Part shown: positions 1-7,486 of the stretch, in pieces | How positions within the stretch are numbered: position 1 is the first letter of the stretch | Layout: every line of letters begins with the position of its first letter | Assembly (NCBI GenBank): GCA_016285615.1 | Contig: JAEERB010000047.1 | Coordinates: 1-16,847, forward strand | Reading direction: 5' to 3' | DNA from: Bacteroidales bacterium | GTDB taxonomy: Bacteria; Bacteroidota; Bacteroidia; Bacteroidales; WCHB1-69 | Length of the DNA stretch: 16,847 bases | Program-made: the position numbers and the translations under genes | Notes under the pieces: generated by a model | The model's database searches: none | Told to the model about the DNA's origin: nothing | Seen by the model: the letters and a program-made list of their open reading frames with translations, nothing else

Positions 1-780
<780 letters not shown>

Positions 781-869
781 AAATAATTTCTTTTGCTTTT
801 TTGTCTGTCCCGACTTTATCGCTGCGTCTCAAAAAAATCTTCGAGCTGTTTGCTACATCCATTCCATTC

Positions 870-880
870 TTTCAAAGAAC
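870..880 (-). promoter_or_regulatory. boxA-like antitermination element in the rRNA leader
   Basis: The minus strand reads GTTCTTTGAAA, which agrees at 8 of 11 positions with the core of the E. coli rrn boxA (GCTCTTTAACA). It lies between the predicted transcription start (near 925) and the 16S gene, where NusB/S10 antitermination signals sit in rRNA operons. The call rests on sequence similarity and position only. Confidence 0.5.
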
Positions 881-931
881 TGCCAAACGACCCCTCTTCC
901 TTCCACTCACTTTTCCGTTCGTTTGGGATTG

Positions 932-961
932 CAAAGATACCACCTTTTTCTTTCTTCGCAA
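932..961 (-). promoter_or_regulatory. rRNA operon promoter (Bacteroidota type)
   Basis: The minus strand carries TATCTTTG at 939-932, a perfect match to the Bacteroidota -7 consensus TAnnTTTG. A TTG at 961-959 lies 19 bp upstream, at the normal distance for the -33 element. Transcription would start near 925, giving a leader of about 145 nt before 16S. This is the only promoter in the window with both elements well formed, as expected for an rRNA operon. Confidence 0.8.
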
Positions 962-974
962 CACCCTCATGAAC

Positions 975-991
975 TTTTTTTCACTTTTTTT
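975..991 (-). promoter_or_regulatory. Phased A-tracts upstream of the rRNA promoter (UP-like element)
   Basis: Two runs of seven T (seven A on the minus strand) start at 975 and 985, exactly 10 bp apart, about 50 to 66 bp upstream of the predicted start. A-tracts spaced one helical turn apart bend DNA, and A-rich tracts upstream of rRNA promoters commonly contact the RNA polymerase alpha C-terminal domain. The UP-element role is inferred from position and composition. Confidence 0.55.
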
Positions 992-1155
992 CGCATTTGC
1001 CTGTAAATCACTCCGATAAAATTCAAACAAATCAGAACTTCTGTTGAAAAACTTGAAAAAATGACACCTTTCAGGGGCTTTTTTGGCAGTTTTTGAGAGA
1101 AAACACCGCGCAAATTTGGAAGTTTTTTGGAAACTTAGGGCAAAAACCGATCAAA

Positions 1156-1872
1156 TTACCACTCGGCAACCCCTATCAATAATACATCGACCATGGGGTC
1201 GTTTTGGGCTATCTCAATATAATGATTGCGGAGCGCCTCATCGTACGGATGATACCACAGCAGTTTATGTAGCGATGGAAAATTCGCTTTCATAAATTCA
1301 TATTGATAATAATAGCCCGAAATAGTAGGTATATGATATTGACTTGTCACTTTGGCTATGCTGTCATTCATTTGCTCAACTAACAAAGAATCTTCCTCCT
1401 CCGGATTGAAAGGAGGAATATAATAGCTAATATCAAAACCTTGCCTTTCAATATCTTTCAAACAATCATAAGACATTGACTCCACAATAATCTTCCCTTT
1501 CAGCTTATATTGACCTCTTACATGCAACAACGCATTCACAATATCAGCCTTATTTTCAGGAGTCAGATTTTTCAAATCCAGCCACAGCCCGATTTGAGAA
1601 CGGTTCTCCAAACTGTCCAGCCATTGGTTAAGCGAAAGTAGAGGATCCTCATTCACGTCGTGCTTTATCATAAAACACTTTTGTTCAGCATCATAAAAAA
1701 CATCTATTTCCAACCCCGCATACTGATATTGCAACGCACGAGCCTTATCCATCTCATTCGCCCGGTGCACCCAAACCTTTTCACCATACTGATAATCGGG
1801 TTGCTTGCTGCAAGAAAACAACAAAAGACAAATGAGAATTGATACAATATTATATAATAAGGACCTTTTCAT
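1156..1872 (-). CDS. Glycerophosphodiester phosphodiesterase-like lipoprotein
   Basis: A 238-residue protein with a hydrophobic signal peptide (about residues 5-20) ending in a lipobox-like LFSC, so Cys21 is probably lipidated. The mature part resembles the GDPD/PLC-like TIM-barrel group. VHRAN (His36, Arg37) opens the domain, GLEIDV (Glu55, Asp57) supplies likely metal ligands, and IKHDV (His71) follows. LWLDLK (97-101) and IIVES (128-132) resemble later barrel strands. Canonical GDPDs have His-Arg-Gly; here it is His-Arg-Ala-Asn, closer to distant FAM151/menorin-like relatives, so substrate and activity are uncertain. Few acidic residues follow Cys21, giving no clear surface-export signal. 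It is the last gene of the operon, 4 bp after the LTA-synthase-like gene. Cleavage of glycerophosphodiester bonds made by that neighbour is a reasonable inference. Confidence 0.7.
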   Translation of the reverse strand: MKRSLLYNIVSILICLLLFSCSKQPDYQYGEKVWVHRANEMDKARALQYQYAGLEIDVFYDAEQKCFMIKHDVNEDPLLSLNQWLDSLENRSQIGLWLDLKNLTPENKADIVNALLHVRGQYKLKGKIIVESMSYDCLKDIERQGFDISYYIPPFNPEEEDSLLVEQMNDSIAKVTSQYHIPTISGYYYQYEFMKANFPSLHKLLWYHPYDEALRNHYIEIAQNDPMVDVLLIGVAEW

Positions 1873-1876
1873 CGTG

Positions 1877-4399
1877 TTAATTTTGAATTTCTATACGCGT
1901 ATCCAAATTATCCAGTTCCAGTAACGCCCCTTTTTTGCTCCAAAGCACTGCTTTCATCGTTTTGCCTTTCAAACACTTATCCTTCAAATACAAAGTCGTC
2001 TTCAGATAGCAGTGCATTGATTTTTTCGTACTTATCGGTTCATCAACTAAAACTCGGAAATCATATTCTTGATAAAAATCATCACCTTCGCCATCAGAAA
2101 TGTGAACCATAATCTCTGGCAAAGCAGAAAGTATCTTTTTCGACAATTTCACATCAAATGAGAACTCCAAAAACATCTTCTCGCAATTTTCTTGCAAAGT
2201 TAAAGGCAACATCAATGGCAAATACGGATGTTGCTCATCAGCAATAGCATAACGGTTACCATCGCGTGCAGTGCGAATAATCTCGTGGTAATATTCCGGC
2301 ACAACTTCATCAAAATCAAACTGATAATGGCAAAGAAGTTTCTTGTTAGCCAATTCATCCAACCACAACAAATCATTTTTCACCGCATAATGATTGACAA
2401 TTTTGAAATCGTTCAATTCCTGGCACATCTGCTCATAGCATTTCTTATCGTCGATAAGTTTGGTCTGCAAATCCCTTTCCACTTTATACAATCTTCTGCC
2501 AACCAAAAGCTTATCTCCATGAAGCCATTCTACAATATCACGATTATTACGCATAAAGGCCATCCGTTTTTTGCACACAAAAGCGGTAGTAGTATCCAGC
2601 GACTCACCCAGCCAAGCGCATTTATCATCAATTGTATATTGATAATTATGAGAAAGATATGCATTCAAAGATGGAGTTATATCGGCATGCGAAACCACCG
2701 CTTCCATTGTTCTCCCCTCGTTTAACAAAGGTGAATAAATCGTCAACGGAACATGATAGACCTGTAACGGATTGTTATTCATCAGTCCACCAATACGATG
2801 ATCACCGGTAAAGACAAAAATGGTATTCTCAAAATCCTTTTGCGAGCGGTAATAGGCAACGAGATTTCTAATGCAATCATCCATATAAAGATAGGCGGCA
2901 TAGACATCCATATTAGCCTTAACCAACTCCATTTCAACAGGTTGTGATTCCAACTCTTTAGCATGAGCCTTAAATAGGGCCTTTACTTTTTCAACATACA
3001 CATCCAATTCTTCAAAGACGAAGGGCTCGTGTGTCGTCAAAGTTTGGTACACATGAATATACGGCGCTTGCTCCGGTTGCTGCTTCAGGTATGTCTGGGC
3101 CGCAGCAAACATCTCCTTATCATCCACGCCCCAACGGTTATTATCAATCAAAAGTTGCTTATTCTTCGGATTTAGATTATCCTTATCAGCCGACATGATA
3201 TAATCGATGCCATTGCTATACAGGAATCTGTCTTGTCCATCAAACGAAGCGTTTCCTCCATAAAAGAAAGCGGAGCGATAGCCATTCTGTTTCAAATCGA
3301 GAAACAGCGAACGATGTTCTGGAATGGGAACATACGAATTAGCGAATCCCCTATCGCCGTATGGTGCTGACGCAAAGAGAGATGGCAACACACCAAAAGT
3401 ACGCTCTGTGGTCGCAAGGCAATTCTTCCAATGCAGTCCCACAGATGCCAAACTATCGAGGAACGGTGTAAACGAAAGCACAGGATTCACCACACCCGAC
3501 AGCTCCTTGCCCCAACTCTCGATGACAACTACCACAATATTGGGCGGAAGTCCGTTGGAAGTTGGACGGAAGAATGGTCCCAGCACATCGGCATCATCGC
3601 TGCGCCGCAAAAATGGATATTGCGGGGTTGCATAACTACGTTCAGGAAAAAGCTGGCGGAAACGAGTCGTAGCATCCTCCACATCTTGCGCTGTCAGCTT
3701 TTGGGAAAATGCTTTGTTATAGTCGATTATCTTATGTAAAGTGTAGGAAAATTGGTTCAGCGACAAATAATAACCACGCATAGACGAATGAACCGCTTCG
3801 TTATACAACATGGATTTATAGGGATAAGGAGCCACTAATATCGAAGCCGACAAAAGCACCCAAATAGGCCATTGAGAAATTTTAATTTTATTGAATAAGA
3901 AATAGATAGCAGTCAGAGCCATTGTCACAACAACAAATCCTACCCCAAATATCCAAAAAGTCTGCGAAAAGCTTGTTGACCATCTCACAATACCGACCAA
4001 TTCAGCAGGAGAATACTCCATCACCACATGATCTAACGGCAATTTCGTTATGGCAAAATACTCTACCAGACACAGATATAGAAAAGAGTAGATATATGTA
4101 AAAACAGTAAAAGTGATATGAGCGACTCTGACCGACAGCAAAGAGAGCAGAAAGAATGGTACAATGGAAAACAAAAGCACGCGCAGAATGAAGAAAACAT
4201 CAAGAAAGCCGAAGCCGAAAAATACGGAGGACCATACTGAGATGTCGGCATGGGGCAGCAACGAAAAGCGGACTGCCGTATAGATGCGCAGCAGCAGGCA
4301 AGCGCTAAAAAGAAGGATAGCAGCAAGCACCCACTTGCTTCCCATCTGCAGAAAGAAAGAACGATTGAAGCGGCCACGCAAAGAATGTGCACTATCCAT
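1877..4399 (-). CDS. LTA-synthase-like membrane phosphoglycerol transferase (sulfatase fold)
   Basis: An 840-residue protein with about five N-terminal transmembrane segments (roughly 22-40, 62-88, 94-117, 146-169, 176-192) and an extracytoplasmic alkaline-phosphatase/sulfatase-superfamily domain (about 285-600), the LtaS/OpgB layout. Visible active-site motifs are VVVIESWG (Glu294, metal), TERTFG (Thr334 the likely nucleophile), RWGVDD (422-427), THEP (His457) and FTGDHR (Asp533, His534, metal), then YHVPL (548-552). Members move phosphoglycerol or phosphoethanolamine from a phospholipid to a glycan or lipid acceptor. A C-terminal part of over 200 residues, partly beta-rich (about 735-840), goes beyond the catalytic domain and may bind the acceptor. 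The ATG at 4399 lies 5 bp after the tonB-like stop. Gram-negative Bacteroidota do not make classical lipoteichoic acid, so the acceptor is unknown. Confidence 0.88.
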   Translation of the reverse strand: MDSAHSLRGRFNRSFFLQMGSKWVLAAILLFSACLLLRIYTAVRFSLLPHADISVWSSVFFGFGFLDVFFILRVLLFSIVPFFLLSLLSVRVAHITFTVFTYIYSFLYLCLVEYFAITKLPLDHVVMEYSPAELVGIVRWSTSFSQTFWIFGVGFVVVTMALTAIYFLFNKIKISQWPIWVLLSASILVAPYPYKSMLYNEAVHSSMRGYYLSLNQFSYTLHKIIDYNKAFSQKLTAQDVEDATTRFRQLFPERSYATPQYPFLRRSDDADVLGPFFRPTSNGLPPNIVVVVIESWGKELSGVVNPVLSFTPFLDSLASVGLHWKNCLATTERTFGVLPSLFASAPYGDRGFANSYVPIPEHRSLFLDLKQNGYRSAFFYGGNASFDGQDRFLYSNGIDYIMSADKDNLNPKNKQLLIDNNRWGVDDKEMFAAAQTYLKQQPEQAPYIHVYQTLTTHEPFVFEELDVYVEKVKALFKAHAKELESQPVEMELVKANMDVYAAYLYMDDCIRNLVAYYRSQKDFENTIFVFTGDHRIGGLMNNNPLQVYHVPLTIYSPLLNEGRTMEAVVSHADITPSLNAYLSHNYQYTIDDKCAWLGESLDTTTAFVCKKRMAFMRNNRDIVEWLHGDKLLVGRRLYKVERDLQTKLIDDKKCYEQMCQELNDFKIVNHYAVKNDLLWLDELANKKLLCHYQFDFDEVVPEYYHEIIRTARDGNRYAIADEQHPYLPLMLPLTLQENCEKMFLEFSFDVKLSKKILSALPEIMVHISDGEGDDFYQEYDFRVLVDEPISTKKSMHCYLKTTLYLKDKCLKGKTMKAVLWSKKGALLELDNLDTRIEIQN

Positions 4400-4404
4400 A
4401 GCGG

Positions 4405-5091
4405 CTACTTGAAGACGATGATACGGAGTTCTTCTTTGCCCGGTTTATACTTGGCAGTTTTGGCCTTTGCCACACAATCGGCCTGGATGCGCGAATTGGT
4501 GATGGTTGTAGGATATTTGCTATTATTGATCACTCGGGCGTCTACGACTTTACCGTCGGCACTGATGTGCACTTCAACATAAACAGTACCCGCCTCGTTC
4601 ACTGTAAGGTCGGGCATATAGGTATAGCCGCGGGTACCAGTACCATAGCCAATACCGCCACCTGAGCCACTACCCTCGCCTGGTCCGATGCCAGAGCCCG
4701 TACCGCTACCTGAGCCAGTGCCTGTTCCACCGCCATTACCGCCGCCGCGTCCAGCTCGATACATCGAATTTTGGTCGGGTTTTGGTTCAACCACGGTCGG
4801 TTTATTAGTGGTGGTTTTCTTGTCGCCACGCGGAATTGTCGGGGCATCTTCGCTGTTCTGCGTCACGATATTCTCAGCGCTACCGTGCGTCTGCTTTTGT
4901 TGTGAAGGAGCCTCGTTACCACCGCCTCCACCGCCCCCCATGGTTGAGAGTTCAATCAGGATAGCCTTTTTGGCTGGTGGTGGTGGATTCTGATAACTGA
5001 GACCGCAAAAGAGCATCATCAGCAGCAATGCTATCATCACTGCGGTTGTTACCGATGCGGCTATCGTTTTATTTTTCTTTTCCTCACTCAT
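4405..5091 (-). CDS. TonB-like energy transducer with glycine-rich spacer
   Basis: A 228-residue protein with a short cytoplasmic N-terminus, one transmembrane anchor (about 11-33), a PPPP at 36-39, a run of seven glycines (52-58), a linker rich in Gly, Ser and Thr (about 113-155), and a C-terminal TonB-type alpha/beta domain (about 157-228) whose GTVYVEVHISADG strand and KVVDARVI turn fit the family. TonB passes energy from an ExbB-ExbD motor to the outer membrane. The usual Pro-Lys/Pro-Glu spacer is mostly replaced by Gly-Ser/Gly-Thr, which should be more flexible and shorter in reach. It follows exbD by 9 bp. A dedicated, non-TonB-receptor role such as a TolA-like or glycan-related job is possible. 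Confidence 0.82.
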   Translation of the reverse strand: MSEEKKNKTIAASVTTAVMIALLLMMLFCGLSYQNPPPPAKKAILIELSTMGGGGGGGNEAPSQQKQTHGSAENIVTQNSEDAPTIPRGDKKTTTNKPTVVEPKPDQNSMYRAGRGGGNGGGTGTGSGSGTGSGIGPGEGSGSGGGIGYGTGTRGYTYMPDLTVNEAGTVYVEVHISADGKVVDARVINNSKYPTTITNSRIQADCVAKAKTAKYKPGKEELRIIVFK

Positions 5092-5100
5092 ACAACAATC

Positions 5101-5541
5101 CTATTTTGCCTCAGTGGCAAGGAGTATCTTATATCTGTTTGCTTCGTCGAACGACTCGTTCATCACATTCAGCACATCCATCAGGGCTACTACATTCTCA
5201 ACGGGCACACTCTTATCGGAACGCAGTATCACGGTCCGTTGCTCCGATTTATCCTGCGCAGCGGCCTGCATCAATGCGGGTAACAAATCTTCGTAAGCCA
5301 CAGGTGCGGCTTGCGAGCCTTCGGGATTGACATAGTAATTCTTGTCCGCATCAATATAGACTTCGATATTGCGGGATCCCAACTGCTTACCCGAATTGCT
5401 CTTAGGGAGCAACAGATTAATGGCATTGGGAGCCACCAACGTAGAGGTTATCATGAAGAAGATGAGCAAGAGGAACACCAAGTCGGACATGGCCGAGGTG
5501 CTGAACTCTGCACTTCTCTTATTTTGCATTTGAATTGCCAT
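5101..5541 (-). CDS. exbD: ExbD/TolR-family biopolymer transport protein
   Basis: A 146-residue protein of normal family length. A short cytoplasmic tail precedes one transmembrane segment (about 17-36) with the conserved proton-handling aspartate, Asp20, in the motif SAMSDLVFLLLIFFMI. The rest (about 37-146) is the periplasmic ExbD/TolR fold. ExbD pairs with ExbB to form the inner-membrane stator/rotor that converts proton-motive force into motion. The gene starts 18 bp after the exbB-like stop and 9 bp before the tonB-like gene. ExbD and TolR are hard to separate by sequence; the TonB-like neighbour favours ExbD. Confidence 0.92.
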   Translation of the reverse strand: MAIQMQNKRSAEFSTSAMSDLVFLLLIFFMITSTLVAPNAINLLLPKSNSGKQLGSRNIEVYIDADKNYYVNPEGSQAAPVAYEDLLPALMQAAAQDKSEQRTVILRSDKSVPVENVVALMDVLNVMNESFDEANRYKILLATEAK

Positions 5542-5559
5542 GACTTTCGCTTTTAAGGA

Positions 5560-6255
5560 TTAAACCGGTTCGTGCAGAAGATCCATAAACTCAGTAGTTT
5601 TGGCTTCGAGCATATAGACCACTTGCGAGATGCGGGAAACGAGAATGTTATAGCATACATAGCCAACAACGCCAACAATCAGACCTGCGACGGTGGTAAT
5701 CATAGCCGTATAGATACCGCCGGCCAAGTCGGCAATATTCAAGTTGTTAGGATTAGCGGACATTGTATGGAACGCGATAACCATGCCGACAACCGTACCG
5801 AGGAATCCCAGCATAGGACCGGCACCTGCGATAGTGGCCAGGATAGAGACACGCTTCTCGAGGCGTTGCACTTCCAGTTTGCCCGTATTTTCGATGGCGG
5901 TATTGATATCGTTCAGCGGTTTGCCGATACGCGAAACGCCTTTTTCAATCATGCGGGCCAGAGGTGTGTCGTTACCTTTGCAAAGAGCCAATGCCGACTC
6001 CAGTTTGCCTTCATGGATGAAATCACGAATATTGTTCATAAAGTTCTTTTCTTCCACAGCAGCCTTGTTCAAGGTAAGCAGACGCTCTACAAAAATATAG
6101 ATAGCGGCGGCCAACATCAGCATCAAGGGAATCATAATCCACAAACTGCTCGGGTCGAAGACCAGCTGCATGATACTAATCTTTTCAACAACAGGTTCTG
6201 GAGCAACGGTGCCCAGCGAATCAATAGGAGCCTGCAACAAAAAAGGTACATTCAT
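5560..6255 (-). CDS. exbB: ExbB/TolQ/MotA-family proton channel protein
   Basis: A 231-residue inner-membrane protein with three transmembrane segments (about 36-57, 138-162, 180-205) and a large cytoplasmic loop between the first two, the ExbB/TolQ plan. TM2 has the conserved AGAGPMLGFLGTVVGM signature and TM3 has YTAMITTVAGLIVG with its conserved threonines. ExbB forms a pentameric channel around the ExbD helices. It is the first gene of the five-gene operon. A promoter-like TATTTTTG lies about 45 bp upstream of the ATG at 6255, and the leader is A/T-rich with no Shine-Dalgarno sequence, as usual in Bacteroidota. Confidence 0.93.
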   Translation of the reverse strand: MNVPFLLQAPIDSLGTVAPEPVVEKISIMQLVFDPSSLWIMIPLMLMLAAAIYIFVERLLTLNKAAVEEKNFMNNIRDFIHEGKLESALALCKGNDTPLARMIEKGVSRIGKPLNDINTAIENTGKLEVQRLEKRVSILATIAGAGPMLGFLGTVVGMVIAFHTMSANPNNLNIADLAGGIYTAMITTVAGLIVGVVGYVCYNILVSRISQVVYMLEAKTTEFMDLLHEPV

Positions 6256-6299
6256 AGATTTGGTTTTTATATTAAAACTTAACTTTTGAGTTTAACGTA

Positions 6300-6307
6300 C
6301 AAAAATA
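6300..6307 (-). promoter_or_regulatory. -7 promoter element of the exbB operon
   Basis: The minus strand reads TATTTTTG, matching TAnnTTTG. It would start transcription near 6293, about 38 nt before the exbB ATG. I see no good TTG -33 element 17-23 bp upstream, so the call rests on the -7 match and its position. Confidence 0.45.
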
Positions 6308-6395
6308 CCATATTAGTCTGTAGCCGTTCGCTTTTGTTCATAAGTTTTTCCAACACTTCATTGTTCATTTCAGCACCGCCTTGAGCGCTAAAATA

Positions 6396-6430
6396 TCACA
6401 AAAAAAGGTCGGACTTTTCATCCGACCTTT
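6396..6430 (-). terminator. Intrinsic terminator after the DUF4328-like gene
   Basis: A perfect 10-bp inverted repeat (6404-6413 with 6421-6430, AAAGGTCGGA arms) surrounds a 7-nt loop. On the minus strand the stem runs straight into a T-rich tract (6409-6400 side). It lies 26 bp after the stop codon at 6456 and separates that gene from the exbB operon. The plus strand has no matching T-run, so it acts in one direction. Confidence 0.88.
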
Positions 6431-6455
6431 ATCTATCTAAAATGTTGTCTGTTCT

Positions 6456-7400
6456 TTAGAATTTGTCGCTGTTATCGACCATTTTCTTGTTTAACTCATT
6501 ATATTTTCTAATGATGTAAACTTCTAACAGGAGATAAACGGCCCAGCAAATGATGGCGGCAATAGCGACACCTGTATGGTTCAGTTTCAAGAACATAGCA
6601 CCTTGAGTAAAGAAGGTGGAATGCAAGAACCAAGAGATGATGAGGACTGAAATCAAGAGGAAGCACCACCAAATGCCAAGTACAAACTCGTTATCCTCTT
6701 CGGGATTGCTTGCCACGATTTCTTTATCGTTGAGCACGTAAGTGGTTTCGTCCCAAATCTCACTAAAGAATGAGAATGGTTTGATAAAATTGTAAACCGG
6801 GATAATCCAGCCCAGGTATGCCCAGAAGGGCTTGTTGCCTTTCTTCATCCAGGGAGCAACCTCGTGAATATTCAATGAGTTTTTATAGTTCCACCATGCG
6901 AAGCAAGCGATTTTCACAATCAGGAGAAGAATGGTAATCCACATCATAATTTTGAAAGTGGTCTTAGCGGAAGCCATATCGCTTTCAAACTGGTGATATT
7001 CGGCCTCAACAGGCTCGAAAGTGGCTTTGGCAACTGCGATAGTCGAATCGGTCGATGCCAACTGGGCCTCTTTTTCTTCCAAAATGCCGCTGATACGTTT
7101 TTCCTCTTCCTGCCACTTTTTCATCTCCTTCTTATTCTTAGCTTCAGGTTTATTAGCCTGTAACGTATCCATTTTCACTTTATAGTAGTCCAACTCGGCG
7201 GTATGCTGTTTCAAGGGCTGCTCAGCATTACGGAGGGCATCCTGATAAAACTCATAGGTGGGTTTTTCGGTCAGCATAGCTCTGTTTTTCTTGTCAAAAT
7301 TCAAAAGAAAAACCATGGAAATGATGAAGAAGACCAACACCAACACATTCAACAACATAGTCAGTTTGGCCTGTTTCGCATTGTTTGTAATGTTTTTCAT
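6456..7400 (-). CDS. Coiled-coil membrane protein with DUF4328-like domain
   Basis: A 314-residue membrane protein of unknown function. It has a first transmembrane helix (about 13-34), a long charged, probably coiled-coil segment (about 50-145, rich in Lys, Glu and Gln), a second helix (149-171), a conserved-looking stretch (183-219) with PWMKKG, GWIIPVYNF, KPF and EIWDET, and two more helices (238-260, 275-297). The aromatic, proline-rich stretch between helices resembles DUF4328 proteins, in which a GW-x-x-P...P pattern precedes an E/R-x-W motif. No catalytic residues are apparent. The coiled coil inserted between TM1 and TM2 is unusual for DUF4328. The gene appears to be a single-gene unit with its own promoter and terminator. 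Confidence 0.75.
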   Translation of the reverse strand: MKNITNNAKQAKLTMLLNVLVLVFFIISMVFLLNFDKKNRAMLTEKPTYEFYQDALRNAEQPLKQHTAELDYYKVKMDTLQANKPEAKNKKEMKKWQEEEKRISGILEEKEAQLASTDSTIAVAKATFEPVEAEYHQFESDMASAKTTFKIMMWITILLLIVKIACFAWWNYKNSLNIHEVAPWMKKGNKPFWAYLGWIIPVYNFIKPFSFFSEIWDETTYVLNDKEIVASNPEEDNEFVLGIWWCFLLISVLIISWFLHSTFFTQGAMFLKLNHTGVAIAAIICWAVYLLLEVYIIRKYNELNKKMVDNSDKF

Positions 7401-7445
7401 AAAGTATGATTTATAGAATTAATTATCACTTTTTACAATCGGTTG

Positions 7446-7453
7446 CAAAGATA
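7446..7453 (-). promoter_or_regulatory. -7 promoter element of the DUF4328-like gene
   Basis: The minus strand reads TATCTTTG, a perfect TAnnTTTG match and identical to the rRNA -7 element. Transcription would start near 7439, about 39 nt before the ATG at 7400. The -33 region is only T-rich (TTTTTC). The site lies between this gene and the stop codon of the peroxidase gene at 7487. Confidence 0.6.
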
Positions 7454-7486
7454 AAAAAAATAAACATACGAAAAATGTCTTACTTT

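Larger units (their letters stand above)
781..1155. other. Non-coding region between the GDPD-like gene and 16S
   Basis: This 375-bp stretch has no convincing gene. It holds the 16S leader (781 to about 925, with the boxA-like site), the rRNA promoter, the phased A-tracts, and an A/T-rich stretch of about 160 bp behind them. Short ORFs here have low-complexity, phenylalanine-rich translations and look spurious. I see no strong intrinsic terminator after the stop codon at 1156, so some readthrough from the upstream operon into the rRNA operon is possible. Confidence 0.7.

Noticed and set aside
801..1019. Small plus-strand ORF in the rRNA leader/promoter region
   Set aside because: It overlaps the predicted rRNA promoter and A-tracts, and its Phe-rich, low-complexity product reflects T-rich DNA.
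1066..1092. Possible terminator after the GDPD-like gene
   Set aside because: The candidate stem pairs only two to three consecutive G-C bases and has mismatches; too weak to call although a T-tract follows.
4627..4755. Gly-Ser/Gly-Thr codon repeats considered as a DNA satellite or CRISPR-like array
   Set aside because: The repeats are in frame inside the TonB-like gene, vary in codon and length, and have no spacers.
5572..6282. Plus-strand ORF of 236 codons opposite exbB
   Set aside because: The minus frame has clear ExbB membrane segments and motifs; the plus frame is a His/Gln-rich shadow.
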